A stretch of DNA of 64,000 nucleotides from Romboutsia_C sp015668195 (GTDB lineage: Bacteria > Bacillota > Clostridia > Peptostreptococcales > Peptostreptococcaceae): the NCBI RefSeq assembly GCF_015668195.1, contig NZ_JADPFC010000001.1:124001-188000 (forward strand). The letters are read 5' to 3'. Numbering within the stretch: position 1 is the stretch's first letter; each line of letters begins with the position of its first letter. Position numbers and translations under genes: made by a program. Below are positions 51,807 through 61,060 of this stretch, piece after piece. The notes below the pieces were generated by a model, which had not been told where the DNA came from, did no database searches, and saw nothing but the letters and a program-made list of their open reading frames with translations.

Positions 51807-52514
51807 TTAAGCTAATTCTAAAGCAATTTCCATCATTTTAGTAAAAGCGGTTTGTCTCTCCATAGCAGTAGTAGCAACACCTTCAAAAGGTAAATCAGAT
51901 ATTGTTAACATACATAACGCATTAACTCCTGCACGAGCAGCATTCATATATAAAGCAGCAGCCTCCATCTCAACAGCTAATACATTCATCTTACTCCATG
52001 ATTTTAATGCATCTAAACCACCGTCGTTGTAGAAAATATCACTAGAGAATATGTTACCAACTACTGGAGTTATTCCCTTTTCTAAAGCTATATCATGAGC
52101 TTTTTTTACTAATTCAAAACTAGCTATTGGAGCAAATGTACCAGGTAAATTATATTGAGATCCGTAGTTTGAATCAGTGCAAGCTCCCATACCTATAACT
52201 ATATCATGTATTTTTAAATTGCTATTTAAAGCACCGGCAGAACCTATTCTTATAAGATTTTTAACCCCATAAAAATGTATTAATTCATAAGAATATATTC
52301 CCATAGAAGGTCCACCCATACCAGTACCTTGGACTGATATTCTTTTACCTTTGTAATATCCTGTATATCCGTACATTCCCCTAACCGTATTATACTCAAC
52401 TGCATTTTCTAAAAAGTTTTCAGCTATAAACTTAGCTCTTAATGGATCTCCAGGTAAAAGTATAGTTTCAGCGATATCTCCTAAATTTGCAGCGTTATGT
52501 GGTGTTAATCCCAT
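51807..52514 (-). CDS. deoD: Purine nucleoside phosphorylase, DeoD type
   Basis: A 235-residue hexameric phosphorylase that splits purine nucleosides to base and ribose-1-phosphate. Phosphate-binding ILLPGDPLRAKFIAE, VQGTGMGGPSMGIYSYEL, IRIGSAGAL and the substrate segment VEMEAAALY with SDLPF (catalytic Asp) are all present. It follows the BMP lipoprotein gene by 38 bases in one operon, linking nucleoside uptake to breakdown. AGGAGG before ATG 52514. Confidence 0.96.
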   Translation of the reverse strand: MGLTPHNAANLGDIAETILLPGDPLRAKFIAENFLENAVEYNTVRGMYGYTGYYKGKRISVQGTGMGGPSMGIYSYELIHFYGVKNLIRIGSAGALNSNLKIHDIVIGMGACTDSNYGSQYNLPGTFAPIASFELVKKAHDIALEKGITPVVGNIFSSDIFYNDGGLDALKSWSKMNVLAVEMEAAALYMNAARAGVNALCMLTISDLPFEGVATTAMERQTAFTKMMEIALELA

Positions 52515-52552
52515 GTCTAAATCCTCCTAAAATGTCATATATATTTTAAAAA

Positions 52553-53572
52553 TTATTTTCTATTATCATATTCCTTTTGATTAACAGGAATAGTTATTTC
52601 TCCTTTTTTAACTTTCTCAGTTTGTTCTTTAACAAATGCTAAAATTTCTTTGTTAACATTTTTATCAGTAGTAGGAGCTATTCCAACTCCATCTTCATTA
52701 ATTCCGAAAACACTTATTTCCCCACCTTTAAAATCTCCGTTAACTAAATCTTTAACTGTATTATATACTACCATATCAACCCTTTTAATAGCAGAAGTTA
52801 TAACATTGTCAGGTGCTAAAGAGTTTTGATCTTTATCAACACCTATTGCCATTTTACCATTTTCTCTAGCAGCTTCTATGGCCCCCGAACCAGTATCGCC
52901 AGCTGCTGTAAATATTATATCTACATTATTTGAATGCATCTGATTAGCAATAGCTTTTCCTTTAGCAGCATCTGAATAAGTATCTGCATATTGTCTTAAA
53001 ACTTTAGTACCCTTTCCTGCATCATCAACACCTGCTAAGAAACCATACTCAAACCTTTCTATTATTGGATTTTTAGTACCCCCTATAAATCCAACAGTAT
53101 TAGTTTCAGTTTTCATACCAGCGATTAATCCTACTAAATAAGATGCTTCTTCAGCATTAAACATTATAGAGTTTACATTTTTTGGTTGATTTTCATAAGA
53201 ATGGTCTATAATGGCGAATTTTTGATCTGGATAGTTTTCAGCAGCTTCTTTTATAGCCTCATCCATTTGAAAACCTATCCCAATTACTAAGTCAGAATCA
53301 TTATCTACAGCTGTTTCAACATTTTGAGCATAATCAGACACTTGTTTAGATTGTATGACTTCAACATCAACCCCAAGTTCTTTTTCAGCTTTTTGTAGTC
53401 CTTCCCAAGCTGATTGATTAAAAGACTGGTCATTTATACCACCTAAGTCAGATATCATAGTTATCTTTAAAGTATCAGATTCTTTACTACCGCTACTTGA
53501 ACTACATCCCACAAGAGCGAAAGACATTAATGATAAAACAACCCCTGCTGTCAGTATTTTCTTAAACCTCAT
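52553..53572 (-). CDS. BMP-family nucleoside-binding lipoprotein
   Basis: A 339-residue lipoprotein (lipobox C23, ALVGC) of the BMP/PnrA family that captures purine nucleosides for an ABC importer. Motifs: MISDLGGINDQSFNQSAWEGL, IGIGFQMDEA, VGFIGGTKNPIIERFEYGFLAG, FTAAGDTGSGAIEAA and GVDKDQNSLAP. No permease or ATPase genes are adjacent, so it must use components encoded elsewhere. Upstream of deoD and transcribed with it. Confidence 0.93.
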   Translation of the reverse strand: MRFKKILTAGVVLSLMSFALVGCSSSSGSKESDTLKITMISDLGGINDQSFNQSAWEGLQKAEKELGVDVEVIQSKQVSDYAQNVETAVDNDSDLVIGIGFQMDEAIKEAAENYPDQKFAIIDHSYENQPKNVNSIMFNAEEASYLVGLIAGMKTETNTVGFIGGTKNPIIERFEYGFLAGVDDAGKGTKVLRQYADTYSDAAKGKAIANQMHSNNVDIIFTAAGDTGSGAIEAARENGKMAIGVDKDQNSLAPDNVITSAIKRVDMVVYNTVKDLVNGDFKGGEISVFGINEDGVGIAPTTDKNVNKEILAFVKEQTEKVKKGEITIPVNQKEYDNRK

Positions 53573-53804
53573 ATTTTACCTCCAATGTTCATTGATTGGT
53601 TTTATTTTAATATAAAACTTATATAAAATACAACAGTTTTTTATAAAAAATTACAAAATATGATATACTAATAAAAAATTATACAATAATTATGATGTAT
53701 TAAATAAAAATATCAAATAAGTAAATCGTATTTTGAGTTAGAAATATTGAAAAATGTTCGTAATTAATATATAATTTTAAAAAATGAAAAAAAGGGAGTT
53801 TATT

Positions 53805-55169
53805 ATGAAGCAGATACTTATAAAAAATGCATATTTGATAACAATGAATGAAGAAAGAGAAGTTTATGAAAATGGCAAACTGTTAATAGAAGGTAATAAA
53901 ATAAAGGCAGTTGGAAATTTTGATGAAAGTATAGTAAGTTCTGAGGCAGAAGTGTATGATGCAAAAGGAAAAATACTTATGCCAGGATTAGTAAATACTC
54001 ACGTTCATTTGTCTCAACAACTAGGAAGAGGAATAGCAGATGATGTAAATTTATTAACTTGGTTAAGAGAACGAGTATGGCCTTATGAAAGTAGTTTTGA
54101 TTATGAAGATTCATTAATATCATCAACAGCTTGTTGTATAGAACTAATACGTTCAGGAGTAACAACTTTCTTAGAATCAGGTGGACAATATGTAGATGCA
54201 ATGGTAGAAGCAGTAGATAAAACAGGAATAAGAGCATGTCTAGCAAAATCAGTAATGGATGAAGGGGAAGGATTACCTAAAGCCTTTGATAAAACTGCAC
54301 AAGAAGAATTAGAAACACAAGAAGAGTTATATAATAAATATAATAATACATCTAATGAAAGGGTAAAAATATGGTTTGCTCTTAGAACAATATTTAATAA
54401 CTCTGATGAATTAATACTTAAAACTAAACAATTAGCAGATAAATACAAAACAGGTATACATATGCACGTTGCTGAAATAGAAGATGAAGTAGAATTTGCA
54501 AAGCTTAGAGCAGGACTTACAACAGTAGAACATCTAAATAAATTAGGAGTACTAGATAAAAATCTGTTAGCTGTTCATACTGTGTGGTTAACAGAAAGAG
54601 AAATAGAGCTATTTAGATTCTATGATGTTAAGGTTTCACATAATCCAGCTGCAGCCATGAAAGTAGTATTAGGGTTTGCATCAGTACCTGAAATGTTAGA
54701 AAAGGGAATACCTGTATCAATAGGAACAGATGGGGCTCCATCAAATAATAGAATGGATATGATGAGAGATATGTACCTAACATCATTAATACACAAAGGC
54801 AGAACATTAAACCCAGAAGTTGTAAATGCAGAAACAGTACTAGAAATGGCTACTATAAACGGAGCAAAATGTGCATTACTAGAAAAGGAAATAGGAAGCC
54901 TTGAAATTGGTAAAAAAGCAGATATGATAATACTTAATCCAAATACTATACATTCACTTCCAATGCATAATCCAATAGGGAATATAGTATATTCTATGAG
55001 TAGTGAAAATATTGAATCAACAATATGTGATGGTAAATGGTTAATGAAAGAAAAAGAAATAGTAGTATTAGATGAGAAAGCGCTTTTAGAAAAAGTAAAG
55101 AATCAAGCAGAAAAAATAAGAAAAAAAGCTAATATAAACTTAACAACTAACTTTAAAGTAATAAAATAA
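53805..55169 (+). CDS. Amidohydrolase / nucleoside deaminase (TRZ-ATZ-SsnA family)
   Basis: A 454-residue metal-dependent deaminase. Metal and catalytic residues: NTHVHLSQ, HMHVAEIEDE, AVHTVW, SIGTDGAPSNNRMDMMRDM. The family covers 5'-methylthioadenosine/S-adenosylhomocysteine deaminase, guanine deaminase and SsnA-like enzymes. Divergence from the deoD operon suggests purine nucleoside salvage. I chose ATG 53805 (MKQILIKN) after AAAGGGAG; ATG 53784 in frame has no site. Confidence 0.87.
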   Translation: MKQILIKNAYLITMNEEREVYENGKLLIEGNKIKAVGNFDESIVSSEAEVYDAKGKILMPGLVNTHVHLSQQLGRGIADDVNLLTWLRERVWPYESSFDYEDSLISSTACCIELIRSGVTTFLESGGQYVDAMVEAVDKTGIRACLAKSVMDEGEGLPKAFDKTAQEELETQEELYNKYNNTSNERVKIWFALRTIFNNSDELILKTKQLADKYKTGIHMHVAEIEDEVEFAKLRAGLTTVEHLNKLGVLDKNLLAVHTVWLTEREIELFRFYDVKVSHNPAAAMKVVLGFASVPEMLEKGIPVSIGTDGAPSNNRMDMMRDMYLTSLIHKGRTLNPEVVNAETVLEMATINGAKCALLEKEIGSLEIGKKADMIILNPNTIHSLPMHNPIGNIVYSMSSENIESTICDGKWLMKEKEIVVLDEKALLEKVKNQAEKIRKKANINLTTNFKVIK

Positions 55170-55210
55170 ATGTTATAAATTAATAAATTATGTAATTTTA
55201 AATAAATATA

Positions 55211-55243
55211 AAAATCCAACAGCTTTCACTGTTGGATTTTTAT
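55211..55243. terminator. Bidirectional terminator
   Basis: AAAAATCCAACAG / CTGTTGGATTTTT hairpin between convergent genes. Confidence 0.9.
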
Positions 55244-55254
55244 ATTAGAATCTA

Positions 55255-56337
55255 CTATTTACTAGTAGCCGTGTTCATTTTATACTTTGCAAATCTAAGC
55301 CATAATCTTAATTTTCTAAATACATTACCTTGAGATAATATAGTAAATAATCCACAAACTATTAAAACAAAATAATATACAAATATTCCATATAAGAACA
55401 CAGAATAACCAATAATAGCTTTAGAGAATATACCACCAAATATTGTGAAGAATGCTATTTCATTAGCACCAACATTGCCTGGTGTAGGCATAGCAGAAAC
55501 AGCCATATATAAAAATACTTGTAGTGATAGCATATAAAAATAAGAAGCACCACTTAATCTAAGAGCTTTATATATACAAAATGCTATGCTAAAGTAAATA
55601 GTAAGCTGAACAATTGTAAGTAGTGTAGATTTAAACAAAGCTTTTTTATCCTTTATAAAGGATTTAATAGAAAAATTATATTCATCTATAAAGCTATTCA
55701 CTTTTGATCGTTTGTTACTTAAAAATTTTAAAAATTTAATTTTACTTAACAAATTAAAAATAAAATGAACAAACTTTTTAGTTTGAGTTGGTCTATAAAC
55801 TACAAAAAATCCGAAGCATAAAGTAACTATATTAAGAGACATACCCATAGCAATAAAAGTAAGCACAGGTCTTAAAGTAGATTTAAGAATATCTACATTA
55901 AAAGCCATTAAAAAAATACAATATAAAGTTACCATAATTTGATATATAACAGTTTTATTAGAGACCACTGCGACAGCTTTGCTAGCTGATATATTAGATT
56001 TTGATAACTCATAAACTTGCATAGGTTGACTACCTGATGCCATAGGAGTAACTAAGTTATAATAAAGACCCAATATACCTACTTTATATCCTAAAAATTT
56101 AGTTTTAGCTCCATGTATAGAGTTTATTATAACCCTTAAAATATAACCTTCTAAAATTATATATGAAATCATTAATAAAAATCCAACAGCTATATACTTA
56201 TAATCAATTACTTTTAAAATATCAGATAAAATATTTATATCTAGTGTACTAGCGACTAAATAAGTGGTTACTGTCATTAAAAGAATTAAAAAAATGTATT
56301 GTAAAAGATTTTTAGGCTTTTTACTTATTTTTTTCAT
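55255..56337 (-). CDS. YbhN/MprF-flippase-like membrane protein
   Basis: A 360-residue protein with about eight helices of the UPF0104/lysylphosphatidylglycerol-synthase transmembrane family (GLYYNLVTPMASGSQPMQVYEL and MPTPGNVGANEIAFFTIFGG are its signatures). It lacks the C-terminal aminoacyl-transferase domain of MprF, so it is at most a lipid flippase or membrane-integrity factor. GGGGTGG before ATG 56337. Monocistronic. Confidence 0.87.
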   Translation of the reverse strand: MKKISKKPKNLLQYIFLILLMTVTTYLVASTLDINILSDILKVIDYKYIAVGFLLMISYIILEGYILRVIINSIHGAKTKFLGYKVGILGLYYNLVTPMASGSQPMQVYELSKSNISASKAVAVVSNKTVIYQIMVTLYCIFLMAFNVDILKSTLRPVLTFIAMGMSLNIVTLCFGFFVVYRPTQTKKFVHFIFNLLSKIKFLKFLSNKRSKVNSFIDEYNFSIKSFIKDKKALFKSTLLTIVQLTIYFSIAFCIYKALRLSGASYFYMLSLQVFLYMAVSAMPTPGNVGANEIAFFTIFGGIFSKAIIGYSVFLYGIFVYYFVLIVCGLFTILSQGNVFRKLRLWLRFAKYKMNTATSK

Positions 56338-56702
56338 AATACCACCCCTATCTTAAAATGCCTATTTTCCAACTATATTAATTGAGTTTGAAATAAAAAA
56401 TAGTATCTATCAAATTAACAAAAAAATTATTAAACTTGTATATAAGTTATTTTTTATATCATATAGAAAATAACGTTCACTTTACAATAACTCTCTTTGA
56501 ATTTAGTAAAGCTTATCGAATGTAAGTTATATTTATATTATACATATAAAAAAGGGAATTACAAATGTATATATCAACTAAACTTCTAATAGTTTCATAA
56601 AAAACAATATGCATATAGTTAAATTAAAATATTAAAAGAACAAATTATGGATAAATAGAATAAATCTTGTAAAAACTAATGTAAAAGTTTTTAGGAGGAA
56701 TT
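56338..56702. other. Gap between the flippase-like gene and the 52-residue gene
   Basis: A 365-base AT-rich gap with no ORF. A loose inverted repeat (CTTTAC / GTAAAG) near 56480-56515 is the only structure noted, and is weak. Confidence 0.3.
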
Positions 56703-56861
56703 ATGCTAAAGAAACATAATTGTGTACAAGTTATAGAAAGTACTTATTTAAAAGAAACTAAAATTATAAAGGCGAGTACTCAAAAAGAGCTTCAAGAGAA
56801 GATAAATAGACAAGTAGAGTTATGGAATGATAAAGAAATTCATTTAAAGCAGATGAAATAA
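56703..56861 (+). CDS. Small hypothetical protein, possibly spore-related
   Basis: A 52-residue soluble basic protein with a helical C-terminal half (TQKELQEKINRQVELWNDKEIHLK). TTAGGAGG lies at ideal spacing before ATG 56703, the strongest evidence that it is real. It lies 124 bases before sspH in the same direction. Family not recognised; a sporulation role is suggested by position only. Confidence 0.65.
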   Translation: MLKKHNCVQVIESTYLKETKIIKASTQKELQEKINRQVELWNDKEIHLKQMK

Positions 56862-56985
56862 AATATACTGGGATATGATCAAACAATATTAAAGATATAT
56901 CTATAATTATGATATATATGTAAGTAAGAATAAAATAATTTAAAAATGAAAAACTAAGACTAAAACAACATTTAGGAGGAATATC

Positions 56986-57177
56986 ATGCAATTAAGAAGA
57001 GCAGCAGAGATAATGAACTCAAAGCAAAAAGAAAATATCGTAATATATTATCAAAATGAACCAGTAAATATAGTTAGTCTTAATAGCAATATAGGAACAG
57101 CATATGTTAAGTCAATAAATAATAATAGAGGTTTTGATATTTTAATAGAAGAACTAAGTGAGGAAAAACAACAATAG
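56986..57177 (+). CDS. sspH: H-type small acid-soluble spore protein
   Basis: A 63-residue protein matching SspH: MQLRRAAEIMNSKQ at the start, then YYQNEPVNIVSLNSNIGTAYVK and the ending FDILIEELSE. SspH is made in the forespore and packed in the spore core. It shows the organism sporulates. TTTAGGAGG precedes ATG 56986. Expression from a forespore sigma factor is expected, though I could not pin down its promoter. Confidence 0.9.
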   Translation: MQLRRAAEIMNSKQKENIVIYYQNEPVNIVSLNSNIGTAYVKSINNNRGFDILIEELSEEKQQ

Positions 57178-57224
57178 AGAAAATTAATAGATTACATAAT
57201 AATCTATATGTTTAACATACAATT

Positions 57225-57267
57225 AAAAAAAGATGCTTAAAATTAATCATTTTAAGCATCTTTTTTT
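57225..57267. terminator. Bidirectional terminator between sspH and glsA
   Basis: AAAAAAAGATGCTTAAAAT / ATTTTAAGCATCTTTTTTT with a short loop; T runs both ways. Confidence 0.92.
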
Positions 57268-57269
57268 AT

Positions 57270-58196
57270 CTAATCAAATATATCTAAAACTAGTTCTTTA
57301 GATAATTGTTGTAAAATCTTAACACCAGCAACACTATTACCCATAGAATCAAGTGAAGGTCCAAATACACCTATTCCCATTTTATTAGGGACAGTAGCAA
57401 GTATCCCACCGCCAACACCAGACTTAGCAGGGATTCCTATATGCACTGCGAAATCACCAGATTCATCATAAAGGCCGCAAGTAACCATTATAGATTTAAC
57501 AATGGTACAAATATCTCTAGGTATAATCATTTCGCCAGTAAAAGGACTAACTCCTTTATTAGCTAAAACAGCCCCAATCCTTGCTAAGTCCATAGCAGTA
57601 ACAGAAATAGAACATTGTCTGAAATAGCAGTCTAAAACATCTTCAACATTATCAATTAAACCATGACCCTTCATGTAATAAGCTAAAGACCTATTTATAT
57701 CACCAGTTCTTTTTTCAGATAAATAAATATCTTCAATTACATGAATATTAGGATTGTTAGCTAACTTTCTAGTAAATTCTAATATTCTATTTATTTTTTC
57801 ATTACTATTTTTACCCATTATAAGTGAATTAACAATAATAGCACCTGCATTTATAAATGGATTAGATGGATATGGCTTATTATTTATTTTCATATTAAGA
57901 ATAGAATTAAAAGCAAATCCACTAGGTTCAACACCTATCTTACTAAAAACATATTGTGGTGAATTATCCATCATAGCAATTATAAGAGCTATGACCTTAG
58001 AAGTGCTTTCTATTGCAAAAGGTTTATTATAATCTCCGGCAAAATACTCCTTACAATTACAATCTCTTAAATCTACAATAGCTACACCAAGCTGGTTTTC
58101 ATCAACTTCAGCAAGTGCTGGTATATAAGTAGCTACATGACCATTTTTTATGTATTTTTTGTTTTCATTAACTAGTTTGTTTAGTAAATCAAACAT
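57270..58196 (-). CDS. glsA: Glutaminase A
   Basis: A 308-residue serine-dependent glutaminase producing glutamate and ammonia, of normal family length. Catalytic and family motifs: ESTSKV (Ser-X-X-Lys), PSGFAFNS, NPFINAGAI, and AKSGVGGGILA near the C-terminus. I chose ATG 58196 because AAGGAAG precedes it; the longer frame to 58259 has no site. It is divergent from sstT; both handle amino acids, and glutamate formed here could support acid resistance or fermentation. Confidence 0.94.
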   Translation of the reverse strand: MFDLLNKLVNENKKYIKNGHVATYIPALAEVDENQLGVAIVDLRDCNCKEYFAGDYNKPFAIESTSKVIALIIAMMDNSPQYVFSKIGVEPSGFAFNSILNMKINNKPYPSNPFINAGAIIVNSLIMGKNSNEKINRILEFTRKLANNPNIHVIEDIYLSEKRTGDINRSLAYYMKGHGLIDNVEDVLDCYFRQCSISVTAMDLARIGAVLANKGVSPFTGEMIIPRDICTIVKSIMVTCGLYDESGDFAVHIGIPAKSGVGGGILATVPNKMGIGVFGPSLDSMGNSVAGVKILQQLSKELVLDIFD

Positions 58197-58456
58197 AAAA
58201 ATCGCTTCCTTTTTTATAAAATTTGTTATTAGTAGTGTACTTACCCTAAAGCATAACAAAAAAACATATCTAAAAATTCAAAAAATATTATTTAAAGAAA
58301 TTATTACCATTTTCAAAATCTATACAATAAAACTATTCATATAAATCATTACTTAATTTTATATATAAAGTTTAAAAATAAATAGAATAGGATTAGTAAA
58401 AAAACATATATACTCTATAAGAACTAAAAATAGAAGAAAGAAATAGGGGGGAGATC

Positions 58457-59677
58457 ATGAAGGGTTTAATAAACAAATGGAACAAAATAAGTTTGGTAAA
58501 AAGAATATTAATAGGACTGATAATAGGAATAATACTTGCACTTACAGCTAAAGATATAGCAAGTCCAATAGTGATTTTTGGTTCTTTATTCGTAGGAGCC
58601 CTAAAAGCTGTAGCACCAATTCTTGTATTTTTTTTAGTAATGTCAGCAATATCTAGCCATGAAAAAGGTCAGCAAACAAATATGAAATCAATTTTAGTGC
58701 TTTATTTGCTAGGAACATTTTTGGCTGGGTTAACGGCAGTAGTGGTAAGTTTTATATTTCCAACAACATTAATATTAGTAGAAGGAGCCAAAGATATCAT
58801 ACCTCCTGGAGGTATAGTAGAAGTATTGAAATCGCTACTAATGAATGTGGTTGATAATCCAGTAAGTGCACTTTTAAATGCAAACTATATAGGTATATTA
58901 TCATGGTCATTAATGCTAGGACTAGCTTTAAAAAATGCTTCAAGCTCAACAAAATTAGTGATATCAAATGCATCAGATGCTTTATCAACAGTTGTAAGAT
59001 GGGTAATAAATTTTGCACCACTTGGTATAATGGGATTAGTATTTAATTCTATAGCAACGCAAGGGATAGAATCACTTCTTAGTTATGGGCATTTAATAGT
59101 AGTATTAATAGGATGTATGGCATTTATAGCGCTTGTAGTAAATCCTATAATAGCTTTTGTATATATGAGAGAAAACCCATATCCATTAGTATTTAAATGT
59201 TTGAAAAGTAGTGGAATAACAGCATTTTTCACAAGAAGTTCAGCAGCAAATATACCAGTAAACATGAAGTTATGTGAAGAATTAAATTTAAATAAAGACA
59301 CATACTCAGTATCAATACCACTAGGAGCAACTATAAATATGGCAGGAGCTGCTATAACAATATCAATATTAACATTAGCTGCAGTAAATACTTTAGGAAT
59401 AGAAGTAGATATTGGTATGGCGATATTACTTAGCTTAATGTCAGCAGTAAGTGCTTGTGGAGCGTCTGGAGTAGCAGGAGGGTCGCTACTTTTAATACCT
59501 CTAGCTTGTAGTTTATTTGGTATATCAAATGATATAGCAATGCAAGTAGTTGGAGTGGGATTTATAGTAGGGGTTATACAAGATTCTTGTGAAACAGCAC
59601 TAAATTCTTCAACAGATGTGCTTTTTACGGCAGTGGCAGAATATGCTAAAAACAGAAAAGGTAAAAAAGAAGCATAA
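58457..59677 (+). CDS. sstT: Serine/threonine:sodium symporter SstT
   Basis: A 406-residue member of the DAACS (dicarboxylate/amino acid:cation symporter) family with about eight helices and re-entrant loops. AFFTRSSAANIPVN (Ser-rich hairpin 1), SIPLGATINMAGAAITI and SACGASGVAGGSLLLIP identify the SstT subgroup, which imports serine and threonine with sodium. AGGGGGGAG precedes ATG 58457. Confidence 0.94.
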   Translation: MKGLINKWNKISLVKRILIGLIIGIILALTAKDIASPIVIFGSLFVGALKAVAPILVFFLVMSAISSHEKGQQTNMKSILVLYLLGTFLAGLTAVVVSFIFPTTLILVEGAKDIIPPGGIVEVLKSLLMNVVDNPVSALLNANYIGILSWSLMLGLALKNASSSTKLVISNASDALSTVVRWVINFAPLGIMGLVFNSIATQGIESLLSYGHLIVVLIGCMAFIALVVNPIIAFVYMRENPYPLVFKCLKSSGITAFFTRSSAANIPVNMKLCEELNLNKDTYSVSIPLGATINMAGAAITISILTLAAVNTLGIEVDIGMAILLSLMSAVSACGASGVAGGSLLLIPLACSLFGISNDIAMQVVGVGFIVGVIQDSCETALNSSTDVLFTAVAEYAKNRKGKKEA

Positions 59678-59742
59678 AAAGTAAAACTTAAATGATCGTA
59701 ATTTACTCATATTTAAAGTGTATTTATACTAAATTATATAGA

Positions 59743-59778
59743 AAATAAAAAAGAGGATATTTATCCTCTTTTTTATTT
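59743..59778. terminator. Terminator after sstT
   Basis: AAAATAAAAAAGAGGATA / TATCCTCTTTTTTATTT hairpin, T-run on both strands. Confidence 0.9.
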
Positions 59779-59892
59779 AAATAAATTAAATTATATTTTA
59801 GATTACATAAACTAATTAGCAAAATGTATAGTAGGTTCATCGATATGTGTAAAATACTTTAAAGTTTCTGTATCATTTTTAAGTTTTATTTG

Positions 59893-60060
59893 TTATTTTT
59901 CTTTTAATATCTCTTCTATAGCAGACGCACATCTACCACATCCAGTAGCTGCACCAGTAGCTTTTTTAATGTCTTCTACTGTTTTAGCACCTTCTTCTAT
60001 AGATTTTTTTATATCTAAATATTTAACTTGTTTACAAAAACATACTGTTTTATTTTCCAT
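59893..60060 (-). CDS. BFD-like [2Fe-2S] protein
   Basis: A 55-residue bacterioferritin-associated ferredoxin-like domain. The four cluster ligands are CFCKQVKY and GCGRC (Cys pairs C8/C10 and C42/C45 by my count). Such stand-alone BFD proteins are common in clostridia. I chose ATG 60060 (MENKTVCF) after AAAGGAG; the longer frame to 60126 is not supported. A second BFD-like gene lies at 60686. Confidence 0.88.
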   Translation of the reverse strand: MENKTVCFCKQVKYLDIKKSIEEGAKTVEDIKKATGAATGCGRCASAIEEILKEK

Positions 60061-60345
60061 TTTAAATTCTCCTTTAAACTTTAATATATTATTATAATTG
60101 TAGATACCCAAGGAAAAGGTGTTCAATCATAAAAAATAAAATATTATATCTTAAAAAAATTTTATATTTATATAATTAGCATATTTTATTTTAATGTATG
60201 AAACTTCTAATAATACATCTAAATTATAATCTATACAAAAGAAAAATAAAGTATAAAAAAGGTTTTTAAGTAAACAGTTGTATAATACTTTTTAAATTGC
60301 TAAAAATAATCTTAATTTAAAATATAAAAAGAAGGATGATTATAT

Positions 60346-60675
60346 ATGAAAAAAATAAGCTGTAGTGTAACAAACTGTGCTCATAATTGTCAAGATACTT
60401 GTTATGCTAATCGTGTAAATATAGGTGGGCAAGGAGCAAAAAATACAGAAGAAACATGTTGTGGTTCTTTCTTAGACAAAAGACATTACTCAATATTAAT
60501 AAATAATGCAAGTGAAGGTAAAAATTCAAGTAATGCTTGCGATTGTTTAATATGTGATGTAGCTACATGTACATATAACAATAACAAATTATGCAATGCA
60601 GATGCAATACAAGTAAGTGGAGAAAATGTAAACTTATATATAGAAACAAAATGTTCTACATTTAAGCAAAAATAA
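60346..60675 (+). CDS. DUF1540 protein with two repeats
   Basis: A 109-residue Cys-rich protein with two DUF1540 modules (about 4-45 and 64-107), each with four or more Cys in the pattern C-x3-C-x3-C-x4-C and a distal C (CSVTNCAHNCQDTCYA...TCCGSF; CDCLICDVATCTYNNNKLCNA...KCSTF). It probably binds metal; function is unknown and the family is common in spore formers. AAGGATG before ATG 60346. It is followed after ten bases by a BFD-like gene. Confidence 0.88.
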   Translation: MKKISCSVTNCAHNCQDTCYANRVNIGGQGAKNTEETCCGSFLDKRHYSILINNASEGKNSSNACDCLICDVATCTYNNNKLCNADAIQVSGENVNLYIETKCSTFKQK

Positions 60676-60685
60676 GGAGGAAAAT

Positions 60686-60865
60686 ATGAGTGAAAATATA
60701 ATATGTCTATGCAAAGGCATAAGTGAGGAAACAATAGTTAAAGCTATAAAAGAAGGTGCAACAAGTGTAGAAGCTGTGAAAGAAAAAACTGAAGCAACAT
60801 CTGGTCCATGTAGAGGAAGTAGATGTATTTCTAAAATTGAAGAATTAATAGAAAAACATAAATAA
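60686..60865 (+). CDS. BFD-like [2Fe-2S] protein, second copy
   Basis: A 59-residue protein, in the same operon as the DUF1540 gene. Cys ligands are in CLCKGISEET and GPCRGSRC, the BFD C-x-C and C-x4-C variant, near positions 7, 9, 42 and 47; the 42/47 spacing is wider than the usual C-x2-C of the copy at 59893. AAGGAGG precedes ATG 60686. Confidence 0.85.
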   Translation: MSENIICLCKGISEETIVKAIKEGATSVEAVKEKTEATSGPCRGSRCISKIEELIEKHK

Positions 60866-60870
60866 AAATA

Positions 60871-60910
60871 AAAAGCCTTAGGATTTTCTTGATTATCCTA
60901 AGGCTTTTTA
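60871..60910 (+). terminator. Terminator after the DUF1540-BFD operon
   Basis: AAAAGCCTTAGGAT / ATCCTAAGGCTTTTT hairpin with a T run. Confidence 0.93.
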
Positions 60911-61060
60911 TCTATACAAAAACATATGTAGAGTATTTTTATGTTAAAAAATATAAATTAAAGGTAGTATAGATTTTATTTATATGCGCATATGAGCTTA
61001 TAGTAGATTATTAAAAAATAAAGTATAATATATATGATTATTATTTAAGGATGTGTAAAA

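Noticed and set aside
53573..53804. Purine riboswitch before the nucleoside lipoprotein or amidohydrolase
   Set aside because: No match to the purine aptamer core; the gap is simple AT-rich promoter DNA.
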